Shown: positions 54,714-63,391, counted from the first letter of the stretch. The stretch: DNA of 64,000 nt from Rufibacter psychrotolerans (GCF_016924645.1 NZ_JAFFJV010000003.1:124001-188000); one strand, 5' to 3'. Notes: generated by a model not told the origin, from the letters alone. A program made the numbers and translations.

Positions 54714-54817
54714 TAAATGCCGTGCATTGCTCAGGCAAGGCCATACCTCTTGGCCAGAAAGTGCACCTGCATGGGGGAGGCTGCCGGTTTACTTTCTGGA
54801 ATATCACCAAAGGCCTG

Positions 54818-56167
54818 CTAGGCTAGCTGCGCCTGCAGCAATTGCTGCACCTCTGGTTTGTTGTAATCTTCTTCGGTCTGGATATACTCCATTAACTGGC
54901 GCATGATCTCCTCTTGCCGCCTTCCGTTGGCCAGTGCCTCGGCATACGGCAAATCGGGTGAAAAGGTGACCATGGAATATAAAGGAAGCCAATTATCTGG
55001 ATATTGCGCCGAGATTTTTGCCTCTATTTTCTTCTGCAGCAAAAACCGCGGATCGGCCACCTTGTCACGCATCTCAATAAAGTTATAAACCGCCAGATCT
55101 GCAATAGCATCGGTGTTGGGTTTGCGCAATTCTTGGAAGGTCTGGAAGATGGTTTCCCAGTCGCCGGGGTGTTTTTCCAGCAGGCCCCGCAGCACGGTGC
55201 AGTCCTCAAAACCGGCGTTCATGCCCTGCCCGTAGAAAGGCACAATGGCATGGGCCGCATCGCCCAGCAGCAAGATGTTGCCGTTGTGGTGCCAGGGCAG
55301 GCACTTGATGGTGACCAGTGAGCCGGTGGGGTTCTCAAAAAACTCATTCTCCAGGTCGGGCATCAGGGCGGCGGCGTCTGGGAAAGTCTCCCGGAAGAAC
55401 TGCTGCACCTGCGCCGGGGTTTGCAGCGACTGGAAGGAGGGCTCCCCCTCATAGGGGAAGAACAGCGTGCAGGTAAAGGAGCCGTCCAGGTTGGGCAGGG
55501 CAATCATCATGTACTGTCCCCGGGGCCAGATGTGCAGCGCATTCTTCTCCAGCTGCCACTCACCGCCGGCGGTGGGCGGAATGGTCAATTCTTTGTAGCC
55601 GTAGTCCAGGTAGCTCTGCTCATAGTTGAACCGGTCTGTCTTCTGCAGGGAGAGCCGCACCATAGAATATGCTCCGTCGGCGGCAAATACCACGTCTGGG
55701 TTGATCTGGTACGCCTGGCCGGAGGGGTTGTCCAGCAGGGTGACCCGGTTGGTGGCCACCTCTACCTCCAGCACCTGCTGCTGAAAGTGCAGCGAGATGC
55801 CCGGCTCGGCTTCGGCCAGGTCCAGCAGGGCCTGGTTGAGCCCGCCCCTGGACACCGAGTAGATGGCCTGGCCCTCTTTCCCGTAGGGCTGAAACGACAG
55901 GTTGCCGCCTTTGTCATGCATGACCCGCCGGTACATGGGAATGGCCACTTTCCTGATTTCCGCGGCAATGCCAATGGTTTCCAGGGCGCGCCAGCCTCGG
56001 TCGCTCAAGGCCAGGTTGATGGACCGGCCGCCCTCTATATCGGTGCGGCGCAGGTCTGGCCGCCGCTCATACACATCCACCCGGTATCCTTGCTTGGCGA
56101 GGTACAAAGACAGCAGGCAGCCTACCAGGCCCCCGCCCATCACACTGAGTTGGGTGGTTTTCTCCAT
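54818..56167 (-). CDS. kmo: Kynurenine 3-monooxygenase
   Basis: 449 aa. FAD-dependent aromatic hydroxylase: dinucleotide motif GGGLVGCLLSLYLAKQGYRVDVYERRPD, RSINLALSDRGWRALE, QPYGKEGQAIYSVSRGGLNQALL, DGAYSMVRLSLQK and FYGQGMNAGFEDC, followed by the C-terminal membrane-associated tail in which QAKVS-like segments give way to LPLYSMVTFSP. Converts kynurenine to 3-hydroxykynurenine. First gene of the local tryptophan-degradation set but separated from kynU by three other genes. Confidence 0.95.
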   Translation of the reverse strand: MEKTTQLSVMGGGLVGCLLSLYLAKQGYRVDVYERRPDLRRTDIEGGRSINLALSDRGWRALETIGIAAEIRKVAIPMYRRVMHDKGGNLSFQPYGKEGQAIYSVSRGGLNQALLDLAEAEPGISLHFQQQVLEVEVATNRVTLLDNPSGQAYQINPDVVFAADGAYSMVRLSLQKTDRFNYEQSYLDYGYKELTIPPTAGGEWQLEKNALHIWPRGQYMMIALPNLDGSFTCTLFFPYEGEPSFQSLQTPAQVQQFFRETFPDAAALMPDLENEFFENPTGSLVTIKCLPWHHNGNILLLGDAAHAIVPFYGQGMNAGFEDCTVLRGLLEKHPGDWETIFQTFQELRKPNTDAIADLAVYNFIEMRDKVADPRFLLQKKIEAKISAQYPDNWLPLYSMVTFSPDLPYAEALANGRRQEEIMRQLMEYIQTEEDYNKPEVQQLLQAQLA

Positions 56168-56273
56168 GTATTGAGTGAAAATTCTTGTCTGGGGCGGTTA
56201 AAAAAGGCGCCGGTTACTGCTTTCTACGGAAAGAAGCGGTAAACTTGGTTAATTTTCATGAAAAAGCCTTGCC

Positions 56274-56777
56274 ATGCCTACTCCTTCGCCGCTCTTTGTG
56301 CTGCATGTCGCCACGCCCTTGGGCACCATGCAGCTCAGCTCCACGGAAAGCCACCTGTTTAAGGCCTGTTTTCTGGAAACCGGCCCCGAAACGGACAGCC
56401 CCGCCCCATCCGACTGCCTGCGCCAGGCCGCCACGCAGCTGAACGAGTACTTCGCGGGCCAGCGCCAGACGTTTGAGGTCCCCCTCTACCCCCAGGGCAC
56501 CCCTTTTCAGCAGCAGGTGTGGCAAGCCCTGCAGCGCATTCCCGCCGGCCAAACCGACCATTACCTGGCCTTGGCGAAGCGCATGGGCAACGCCGGCGCA
56601 GTGCGGGCTGTGGGCGTGGCCAACGGCGCTAACCCCTGGATGATCCTGGTGCCCTGCCACCGCGTGGTGGGCGCCCAAGGCCAACTGGTAGGCTACGCCG
56701 GCGGCCTGTGGCGCAAGCAATGGCTCCTGCAGCACGAAGCCAAAATGAGCGGCACGTACCAGATGGGACTTTTTTGA
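56274..56777 (+). CDS. ogt: Methylated-DNA--protein-cysteine methyltransferase (Ogt type)
   Basis: 167 aa. Acceptor Cys128 in LVPCHRVVG, the helix-turn-helix ARAVG-like segment GNAGAVRAVGVANGANPW, and the C-terminal YAGGLWRKQWLLQHE. It transfers the alkyl group from O6-alkylguanine or O4-alkylthymine to itself once. Residues about 30-41 are coded by a copy of the dispersed motif (56363-56394) in a loop between strands of the N-terminal domain. Convergent with the AlkB-like gene. Confidence 0.95.
   Translation: MPTPSPLFVLHVATPLGTMQLSSTESHLFKACFLETGPETDSPAPSDCLRQAATQLNEYFAGQRQTFEVPLYPQGTPFQQQVWQALQRIPAGQTDHYLALAKRMGNAGAVRAVGVANGANPWMILVPCHRVVGAQGQLVGYAGGLWRKQWLLQHEAKMSGTYQMGLF
56363..56394 (+). 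repeat. Dispersed motif copy inside ogt
   Basis: GGCCTGTTTTCTGGAAACC followed by GGCCCCGAAACGG, in frame and coding ACFLETGPET. The clearest copy within a coding region in the window. Confidence 0.6.
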
Positions 56778-57043
56778 TTTGGAGATTTGCAGATTTGGAA
56801 ATTTGGAGATGGAGGGATGTGAAGAAGTAGGGATGTGAAGATTTGGAAATGTGCAGATGCTTTTTGTATCCATGGCGCGGAAGTTACTTCCGTGCCTTTT
56901 ATAGCATCCGGAAGGCACGGAAGTAACTTCCGCGCCATAGATGGCCATAGAAGCCATAGGAGGACCTCATCTCCACATTTCTAGATTTTCAAATTTACAA
57001 ATCTCCCAATCTTTAAATTTCCAAATCTTCAAATCTCCAAATC
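56776..57043. repeat. Nested inverted repeat (outer GATTTGGAAATTTG arms)
   Basis: Outer arms at 56776-56810 and 57009-57043 are complementary in 32 of 35 positions. More GATTTGGAAAT- and CAAATTT-type words fill the region up to about 56860 and from about 56970. The right arm overlaps the end of the AlkB-like gene. Confidence 0.75.
56872..56938. repeat. 27-bp perfect inverted repeat at the centre
   Basis: Halves 56872-56898 and 56912-56938 are perfectly complementary with a 13-base loop, and each half contains the palindrome GGAAGTTACTTCC or GGAAGTAACTTCC. A half copy lies at 30413-30442. Confidence 0.85.
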
Positions 57044-57662
57044 ATGAATAGATAAACCGGAACGTGAGGTTGATTCTGGGTTGCTGTGGTTTGGTGGTTT
57101 TGGGGAGTTGGTGGTGCCAGAAGTGCTGGGTGGGGCCGGCCATGAGCAACAGGCTGCCCGAAGGTAAAACCAGTTGGTGTTTCAATTCTTTTTGCTGCCG
57201 GTGCCGGAAGGCGAACGTGCGCTCCTGCCCCAGACTGAGCGAGGCGATGATGGAGTTCTGTCCCAGTTCTGGCTCATCGTCGGCGTGCCAGCCCATGCTG
57301 TCTTGCCCGTGCCGGTACAGGTTCAGCAAAACGCTGTTGAAGGCGGCTCCGGTTGCAGATTCCAGGCGGGTCCTCAGCTCCGTCAATTCCGGGAGCCACG
57401 GCAGGGGCTGCCAGGTGAGGCCGGAGTACGTGTAGGCCTTGCCGGCATCGGCGTACCAAGCGGTGAGGCGGGGTTGGTCTACCTGGCGGCCAAACATCCT
57501 GATCTTTTCCTGGCGCCAGGCAACGTTCACATCCAGCGCCTGCTGTAAAGCGGACCGGTCCTCTTTCGGGATAAACTCAGGGAGCAGGTATACCTCTGCG
57601 TCTGGCAGGGGCAGCCGAAAGCCCCCAAACCGCTCCAAGAATTCTGGGGAGAGTTGCTGCAT
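57042..57662 (-). CDS. AlkB-like alpha-ketoglutarate-dependent dioxygenase
   Basis: 206 aa. Double-stranded beta-helix with iron ligands His126 and Asp128 in GWHADDEP and His184 in QHFWHHQLPKT, and Arg196 in PRINLTFRF for 2-oxoglutarate. Removes methyl groups from 1-methyladenine or 3-methylcytosine, most like the ALKBH2 branch in the HFWHHQLP and PRINLTFR segments. The end of its gene falls in the outer arm of the nested inverted repeat, so its terminal sequence may depend on that element. Confidence 0.93.
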   Translation of the reverse strand: MQQLSPEFLERFGGFRLPLPDAEVYLLPEFIPKEDRSALQQALDVNVAWRQEKIRMFGRQVDQPRLTAWYADAGKAYTYSGLTWQPLPWLPELTELRTRLESATGAAFNSVLLNLYRHGQDSMGWHADDEPELGQNSIIASLSLGQERTFAFRHRQQKELKHQLVLPSGSLLLMAGPTQHFWHHQLPKTTKPQQPRINLTFRFIYS

Positions 57663-57686
57663 TGCTTTGGTTTACGGTTACGCCCT

Positions 57687-58985
57687 TCAGGCCGCAGCCT
57701 CGCCGGGCTTTTTCTCTCCCAGGTCCTGGCTGGCTTTGTCTGGTTCTATGAAATGGTGCGGCTTGCGGGTACGGTCAAGATGGCGCATGACGGGCGTGGC
57801 CAACACCCCGTGCACAAAAATAGAAAGCAGGATGGTGAAACCCACCACCGCCCACATTTCCTGCGGATTCTCAAACGAGGCCTCGCTCAACCCGAAAGCC
57901 AGGTAGAAGATAGAACCGATGCCCCTGATCCCGAAGAAGCTGATGGCCCATTTTTCGCGGGTTCTCACCGGCACCCCTAACAGGCCAATGTAGCCGGCCA
58001 GGGGCCGCACCACCAGCACAAACCCCAGGCTTACCAATGCGCCTTGCCACGTAAGGGCATCTAAAAGCCCCCGGGCTATGCTACCGCCCACCAGTATCAA
58101 CACCACCACTACCAACAGCCGCTCAATCTGATCAGTGAAGTCATGCAACTCGCGGTGGTACTTTTCATCTTTTTCCTGGTTTTTGATGGTGAGCCCCGCC
58201 ACAAACACGGCAATAAAGCCGTAGCCGTGCACCATCTCAGTGAGGCCGTACACCAGCAAGGTAGCCGAGATGGCCACAAAGCCGTCGTTGGTTTTAGGGA
58301 TCTTGCCTTTTTTGGGCAGTTCAAACAAAAGAAAGCTCAAACCACGCCCCAGCAGGTAGCCCACCGCCACGCCTAACCCAATGCGGTACAGCAGGTCATA
58401 GGACAGCCAATGGGTGAGCCAGTTTTCAGGAGCCAGCCCTTTGGTGGCCAGGGCCACGGCCAGCCAGGTAAACGGAAAGGCCATGCCATCGTTCAGGCCC
58501 GCCTCGGCGGTGAGGGAAAAGCGAGGAGCATCTTCCACTTCCTGGCTGGGCGGGCCCACCTGCACATCAGAAGCCAAGACGGGGTCTGTAGGGGCCAGGG
58601 CAGCGGCCAGCAGCACCGCCGAGGCCACCGGAAAGCCCAGGAACTCCCACCCCATCCAGGCCAGAACGCCAATGCACAGCAGCATGGTCCAGCTTACCAG
58701 CCGGAGGGGCACCAGCCAGCTGTAGAAGGAAAACCGGCGGTTAATCTTAATGCCCGTGCCCATAAGCGTGACAATGACGCACAGCTCAGAAAGGCGTAGG
58801 GCCAGTTCGTTCTCGCGGAGCGGGTCTGGCTCTGGGAGGCCCAGCGGCAGTTTATACAGCAAGTAACCCACTGCCACAAACAGGATGGTGTAGGAGAAGG
58901 GCACTTCTTTGAGCCAGGTGGGCAACCAGGTCATGGCCAGCGCGGCGGCCCCAATGACCACGAACGAGATCAGGTAGGCATCCAT
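57687..58985 (-). CDS. Cation:proton antiporter, CPA1 family
   Basis: 432 aa with about 12 membrane segments. The family signature is in ALAPTDPVLASDVQVGP and the substrate motif in NDGMAFPFTWLAVAL. The C-terminus has a positive, soluble tail (RHLDRTRKPHHFIEPDKAS). Exchanges Na+ or K+ for protons. It sits inside the kynurenine region although its job is unrelated in known pathways. Confidence 0.92.
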   Translation of the reverse strand: MDAYLISFVVIGAAALAMTWLPTWLKEVPFSYTILFVAVGYLLYKLPLGLPEPDPLRENELALRLSELCVIVTLMGTGIKINRRFSFYSWLVPLRLVSWTMLLCIGVLAWMGWEFLGFPVASAVLLAAALAPTDPVLASDVQVGPPSQEVEDAPRFSLTAEAGLNDGMAFPFTWLAVALATKGLAPENWLTHWLSYDLLYRIGLGVAVGYLLGRGLSFLLFELPKKGKIPKTNDGFVAISATLLVYGLTEMVHGYGFIAVFVAGLTIKNQEKDEKYHRELHDFTDQIERLLVVVVLILVGGSIARGLLDALTWQGALVSLGFVLVVRPLAGYIGLLGVPVRTREKWAISFFGIRGIGSIFYLAFGLSEASFENPQEMWAVVGFTILLSIFVHGVLATPVMRHLDRTRKPHHFIEPDKASQDLGEKKPGEAAA

Positions 58986-59060
58986 GGGCGCGGCGCTTTA
59001 CGGAAAAGGAGAAACATAGGCATCGTATAAATACCCATGTTCATACGAAAAAACGACTAC

Positions 59061-59101
59061 TGGTTTCTACCTTATTTTCCAGAAAATAGCAGGAAACCAG
59101 C
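59061..59101 (+). repeat. Dispersed motif copy with dyad ends
   Basis: CTGGTTTCTACCTTATTTTC then CAGAAAATAGCAGGAAACCAG. The outer CTGGTTTC and GGAAACCAG pair. Confidence 0.55.
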
Positions 59102-59112
59102 AGAATAAGCAA

Positions 59113-59154
59113 GCCCTCTCTGCCAACGGGTCCAGACACGCAGGCAGAGAGGGC
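59113..59154. terminator. Hairpin between antiporter and kynU
   Basis: GCCCTCTCTGCC pairs with GGCAGAGAGGGC around an 18-nt loop. No T-tract. Confidence 0.55.
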
Positions 59155-59168
59155 TCATTGCCTTGAAC

Positions 59169-59215
59169 GCTCCTGTTTCAGGGCTGTTTCCTGAAAAACT
59201 GCCCTGAAACGGAGC
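59169..59215 (-). terminator. Terminator after kynU with motif core
   Basis: GCTCCTGTTTCAGGGC pairs with GCCCTGAAACGGAGC with one bulge. The apex GTTTCCTGAAAAACT is a dispersed-motif core. Confidence 0.7.
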
Positions 59216-59235
59216 TTCGGCTGGCGGCGCAGCCG

Positions 59236-60507
59236 TTATTGGGTGAAGTGCGCCGCCAGGAACTGCCCAAACCGGTACACGTCTTCAAAGGTGTTGTACA
59301 GCGGCGTGGGCGCCACGCGGATCACATTGGGTTCGCGCCAGTCCAGGATAAAGCCGTTGGCCATGAGCGTCTCAAACAACTGCCGTCCGTTCTGGTGCAC
59401 CAGTAGGGACAATTGGCACCCTCGGGCCGAAGGCTCCTGCGGCGTGATCACTTCCAGGGCTTCCTTGGGCTGGTTCAGTTCTTTGATCAGGAACTCCAGG
59501 TAGCCGGTGAGTTGCTCGCTCTTGGTCCGCAGCCGGTCCATGCCGGCCTCGTCAAAAATCTGCAGCGAGGCTTTGTGCACGGCCATGGGCAGGATCTGGC
59601 TGTTGGAGAGTTGCCAGCCTTCGGCCCCGGCCATGGGAAGAAAGCCTTTCTGCATCTGGAACCGCACGCGCTGGTCATGGCCCCACCACCCGGCAAAGCG
59701 GGGCAGGTCTGCATTCTGCGCGTGGCGCTCGTGCACAAACACCCCAGACGTTCCGCCCGGCCCCGAGTTCAGGTATTTATAGGTGCACCACACGGCAAAG
59801 TCCACGCCCCAGTCGTGGAGGCGCAGAGGCACGTTGCCGGCGGCGTGGGCCAGGTCAAACCCGCAGGTGGCCCCCACCGCATGCGCCGCCTGCGTGATGG
59901 CCGCCATATCAAACACCTGCCCCGTGTAGTAATGCAGGCCGCCCATGAGCACCAAGGCAAGCTGATCGCCGTTCTCCTCAATGGCCTGCAGAATGTCCTC
60001 GGTACGCCAGGTGTGCTCGCCGGGGCGCGGGGCAATCTCAATAATGGCGTCTTCGGGCGCGTAGCCGTGAAACTTCACCTGGCTCTCCAGGGCGTACTGG
60101 TCTGAGGGGAAAGCCCCGGCCTCAGTTAAAATTTTGTAACGCTGGCCCTGCGGCCGATAGAACGAAACCAGCATGAGGTGCAGGTTCACGGTGAGTTGGT
60201 TCATGACCACCACCTCCAGGGGCTTGGCGCCCACCAGCCGCGCGGTAGGCTCGGCCAGGGTGGCATGGTACGTAAACCAGGGGTCGTCGCCCACAAAGTG
60301 GCCTTCCACGCCCAGCTCGGCCCATTTAGTCATTTCGGCCTCTACTGCCGCGCGGGCCGCCTTGGGCTGCAGGCCCAGCGAGTTGCCGCAGAGGTACACG
60401 GTGTCTTGCCCCTTGTGCTGCGGAATGTGGAAATGCTCCCGGAAATAGCGGAGTTCATCTGCGTGGTCTTGCTCCTGGGCGAAGGCGAGGGTATTATGAA
60501 ACTGCAT
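59236..60507 (-). CDS. kynU: Kynureninase
   Basis: 423 aa PLP enzyme. Fold I markers: GNSLGLQPK, VVMNQLTVNLHLML, the DLAHAAGN motif, PLP Lys in WCTYKYLNSGPGGTSGVFVHERH, and WWGHDQRVRFQMQ. It hydrolyses 3-hydroxykynurenine to 3-hydroxyanthranilate and alanine. Normal length. Follows the ACMSD-type gene in transcription order with about 140 bases between them. Confidence 0.96.
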   Translation of the reverse strand: MQFHNTLAFAQEQDHADELRYFREHFHIPQHKGQDTVYLCGNSLGLQPKAARAAVEAEMTKWAELGVEGHFVGDDPWFTYHATLAEPTARLVGAKPLEVVVMNQLTVNLHLMLVSFYRPQGQRYKILTEAGAFPSDQYALESQVKFHGYAPEDAIIEIAPRPGEHTWRTEDILQAIEENGDQLALVLMGGLHYYTGQVFDMAAITQAAHAVGATCGFDLAHAAGNVPLRLHDWGVDFAVWCTYKYLNSGPGGTSGVFVHERHAQNADLPRFAGWWGHDQRVRFQMQKGFLPMAGAEGWQLSNSQILPMAVHKASLQIFDEAGMDRLRTKSEQLTGYLEFLIKELNQPKEALEVITPQEPSARGCQLSLLVHQNGRQLFETLMANGFILDWREPNVIRVAPTPLYNTFEDVYRFGQFLAAHFTQ

Positions 60508-60618
60508 GAAAGCGATGTAAAAAGTAAAGAGTGGTTGCGGGACTAAATTACCTAACAGGCGTTAGAGAACCATAATTATTTTCCCCATGCCGAGGCTGGG
60601 GTTCCCCGTTGGTTTCAA

Positions 60619-60651
60619 GGCCGATTTCTGAAAAAGAGGCGCAAAACAGGC
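60619..60651 (+). repeat. Dispersed motif copy abutting ACMSD stop
   Basis: GGCCGATTTCTGAAAAAG followed by AGGCGCAAAACAGGC. It ends exactly at the ACMSD-type stop codon. Confidence 0.65.
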
Positions 60652-61701
60652 TTAGTGAGCGCACGTGCTGGATATCTGGGACAAGAACCGCTCTTTGCCC
60701 AGGCCCAGCCACTGCAGGGCCGAGCCGCCCAGCAAGAGTTCCTTCACCTCCGGCGAGTAGTCCATGGATTCAATGAGCTTGCCCGGCTCCAGCTCGCCCA
60801 GCGGGAAAGGATAGTCTGAGCCCAGGGCTATCTTCTCGGGCCCGAACTGCTTCACTACGTAATCCAGGGTATTCTTGCAGTGCACCAGCGAGTCTATCCA
60901 GAACTTGCCCACGTAGTTTTCGGGCGGCACTGGGTTGTCTACGGCGCAAAGGTCGGGGCGCACGTCAAAGCCGTGCTGAATGCGGCCCAAGGTGAACGGA
61001 AAAGATCCGCCACCGTGCGCGAAGGCCAGCCGCAGATGGGGTAGGCGCTCCAACACGCCCCCAAAGATGAGCGAACAAATGGCGCGGGAGGTTTCGGCGG
61101 GCATGCTCACCAGCCAGGGCAGCCAGTACTTGCGCATCTTCTTTTCGCCCATCATGTCCCAAGGGTGCACAAAGATGGCGGCACCCAGGTCGGCGGCGGC
61201 CTCAAAGATGGGGAACAGTGCCGCATCGTCCAGGTTCATGTCGTTCACGTTGGAGCCAATCTGCACGCCGGCCAGCCCCAGCTCTTTCATGCAGCGCTCC
61301 AGCTCTTTGATGGCTAACGTGGTGTCTTGCATGGGCAGGGTGCCCAGGCCCACAAACCGGTCTGGGTAAGCGGCCACCACCCCAGCAATATGGTCGTTCA
61401 GGATCTTGGACAGATCCCAGGTGTGTTCGGGCTTGGCCCAGTAGCTGAACATAACGGGCACCGTGCTCAAGACCTGCACGTGCACGCCGTGTTGGGCACA
61501 CTCGCGCAGGCGCACGGCGGGGTCCCAGCTGTTGTCCTGGATTTCGCGGAAGAAGCGGTCGTCCAGCATCATGCGGGCGCAGCAGGGCTTGTGGTGCTCC
61601 AGCCGGATAAACCCACCGTAGCCGTAGCGTTCCCGCAGGTCGGGCCACTTCTCCGGCAGAATGTGGGTGTGGATGTCTATTTTCAACGGGTGCGGCGCCA
61701 T
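60652..61701 (-). CDS. Amidohydrolase, ACMSD type (2-amino-3-carboxymuconate-6-semialdehyde decarboxylase)
   Basis: 349 aa from ATG 61701, which starts just before the barrel strand [12 protein letters not shown] (metal HxH). Further blocks: [49 protein letters not shown] and [16 protein letters not shown], all as in ACMSD enzymes. It decarboxylates ACMS to 2-aminomuconate semialdehyde, steering tryptophan catabolism away from quinolinate. Assignment rests on motifs and neighbours kmo and kynU. The upstream frame to 61755 looks noncoding. Confidence 0.9.
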   Translation of the reverse strand: MAPHPLKIDIHTHILPEKWPDLRERYGYGGFIRLEHHKPCCARMMLDDRFFREIQDNSWDPAVRLRECAQHGVHVQVLSTVPVMFSYWAKPEHTWDLSKILNDHIAGVVAAYPDRFVGLGTLPMQDTTLAIKELERCMKELGLAGVQIGSNVNDMNLDDAALFPIFEAAADLGAAIFVHPWDMMGEKKMRKYWLPWLVSMPAETSRAICSLIFGGVLERLPHLRLAFAHGGGSFPFTLGRIQHGFDVRPDLCAVDNPVPPENYVGKFWIDSLVHCKNTLDYVVKQFGPEKIALGSDYPFPLGELEPGKLIESMDYSPEVKELLLGGSALQWLGLGKERFLSQISSTCAH

Positions 61702-61778
61702 GGAAGCTGTCTGGTAAAACCTTCTGCTGCCCAACTTACGAAAACTCCCGCACATAGGCTGCCTAAAAGCCCAAACTC

Positions 61779-61817
61779 CGTTTTACGCCCGGTTTCGCCC
61801 AAACAGGCCCAAAACGG
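61779..61817 (+). repeat. Dispersed motif copy
   Basis: CGTTTTACGCCCGGTTTCGC then CCAAACAGGCCCAAAACGG. It lies in the divergent promoter region between the ACMSD-type and RidA genes. Confidence 0.6.
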
Positions 61818-61926
61818 CAAACGGCACCCACTTACAGAAATGCCCCTGTATTTAGCACGCGTTTGCTGGCAGATTTGCCGCGGGTTCTGTAATCTTGCCT
61901 TGCATCATTCCAAACCCAAGCAAACC

Positions 61927-62319
61927 ATGACTCGGCAATTATTCTCCTCCGGCGCTCCCTGGGAAGACAGCATTGGCTACTCCCGCGCGGTAAAAGTGGG
62001 TCCTATCATTGAAGTGGCTGGCACCACCGCCGTGGAAAACGGCCAAGTAGTGGCCCCGCATGACGCCTACGCCCAAACCAAATACATTCTGCAGAAGATT
62101 GAGCGGGTCTTGCAAGAGGCCGGTGCCTCGCTGGAGCAGGTTACCCGCACCCGTATGTTCGTGACGGACATCAGCCAATGGCAGGAAATTGGCCGCGCCC
62201 ACGGCGAGTTTTTCAAAGCTATAAAACCGGTCACCACCATGGTAGAGGTAACTGCCCTCATTGACCCGGCCCTGGTGGTAGAGATTGAGGCTACCGCCTA
62301 CTGCCCTGCGCCGGTTTAG
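61927..62319 (+). CDS. RidA family protein, 2-aminomuconate deaminase candidate
   Basis: 130 aa from ATG 61927. RidA trimer fold with GTTAVENGQVVAPHDAYAQT, RTRMFVTDISQWQEIGRAHG and VEVTALIDPALVVEIEATAY, the late segment with Glu of the active site. RidA proteins hydrolyse 2-aminoacrylate-type enamines. In kynurenine gene sets a close relative deaminates 2-aminomuconate, and the placement divergent from the ACMSD gene supports that reading. Not proven from sequence alone. Confidence 0.85.
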   Translation: MTRQLFSSGAPWEDSIGYSRAVKVGPIIEVAGTTAVENGQVVAPHDAYAQTKYILQKIERVLQEAGASLEQVTRTRMFVTDISQWQEIGRAHGEFFKAIKPVTTMVEVTALIDPALVVEIEATAYCPAPV

Positions 62320-62352
62320 GGGCTGATTTTGCCGAAACTGGCCCTAAACGCC
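62319..62352 (+). repeat. Dispersed motif copy abutting RidA stop
   Basis: GGGGCTGATTTTGCCGAAAC followed by TGGCCCTAAACGCC, beginning at the last base of the stop codon. Confidence 0.6.
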
Positions 62353-62533
62353 GCTCTCCGCGACCAGCCCGCCAGATCTGCCCGGCCGGCGCAGGCTGCT
62401 TGCTTTTCGGCTACAACACCGGCTGGACTTTGAAAGATTGGCAAACCCTTGCGGGCCTATTTGCTAAAAAGGCAAAAAACAGGTAGATTAGACTACGGAG
62501 AAACCTCTTCACCCCCCAAACCTCTCCCGCTCT

Positions 62534-63391
62534 ATGAAAACTGTCCTTGTTTTAGGAAGCACCGGCAGCCTGGGGTCCAGTATCCTGGAAGTGCTTCGGC
62601 AGCAGGGCTACCGGGTTCGCGCCACGGCCCGCACGCCCCTGAAAGCCGAACAGCTACAGCCCTCGGTTGATGAGGTGGTGGTCTGCGACCCTACCCAGCC
62701 CGACACGCTCTCGCCGGCCCTGGTGCGGGGAGTGACGTACATCATTTCTGCCCTGGGCAAGAGCCTCAGCCTTCAAGATACCAGCCGCACCTCTTTCTAT
62801 GAGGTCAACGTGAAGGGCAACCTGAACGTGCTGGAGCTGGCCCAGCAGCACGGGCAAGTGGCCAAGTTTGTGTACGTGGGGGCGTTCAGCGGCGAAAGGC
62901 ACCCCCGGGTAGATTACTTCAAAGCCCATGAGACCTTTGCCCGAGCCCTGCAGCAGAGCGGTATTCCGGCCACCATCATCAAACCCCCGGCCCTTTTCTC
63001 GGCGTTTCTGGACTTGCTGCCCATGGCCCGCAAGGGCCGGTTGGCGGCGCTGGGCCAGGGAGACCGCATCACCAACCCCATTCATGAACTGGAGGTAGCC
63101 GAAGCTTGCGTGCAGGCCCTCACCAATCCGGCTGCGGTGCTTGAGCTGGGCGGCCCGGTGACGTATTCCCGGCTGGAGCTGGTGCAACTGCTTGGCAAAG
63201 CGGTGGGCAAGCCGGGGGCAATCCGCAGGGTGCCGTACTGGCTGGCGCACTCGTTTCTGCCCATGGTGCGTCTGGTGAACCGTTCGCTCTATGAGAAAGC
63301 CGCCTTCTTTGTGGAAGTCACCAAGCAAGACTGCGTGGCTCCCGCCAAAGGCCGGCGCCGGCTGGAAGATTATTTAGCCGAACATGTGTAG
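62534..63391 (+). CDS. NAD(P)-binding SDR / NmrA-like protein
   Basis: 285 aa. Nucleotide motif VLGSTGSLGSSILE (residues 4-17), ARTP-type second strand, SALGKSLS and a KFVYVGAFSGERH strand typical of atypical short-chain reductases (NmrA/complex I NDUFA9 branch). No YxxxK catalytic pair is evident, so it may sense or bind rather than reduce. The C-terminal part has a hydrophobic helix (RVPYWLAHSFLPMVRLV) that may contact membrane. Confidence 0.85.
   Translation: MKTVLVLGSTGSLGSSILEVLRQQGYRVRATARTPLKAEQLQPSVDEVVVCDPTQPDTLSPALVRGVTYIISALGKSLSLQDTSRTSFYEVNVKGNLNVLELAQQHGQVAKFVYVGAFSGERHPRVDYFKAHETFARALQQSGIPATIIKPPALFSAFLDLLPMARKGRLAALGQGDRITNPIHELEVAEACVQALTNPAAVLELGGPVTYSRLELVQLLGKAVGKPGAIRRVPYWLAHSFLPMVRLVNRSLYEKAAFFVEVTKQDCVAPAKGRRRLEDYLAEHV

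Noticed and set aside
56776..57043. Insertion sequence remnant
   Set aside because: No transposase fragment or target duplication is visible. The block is recorded as a nested repeat only.
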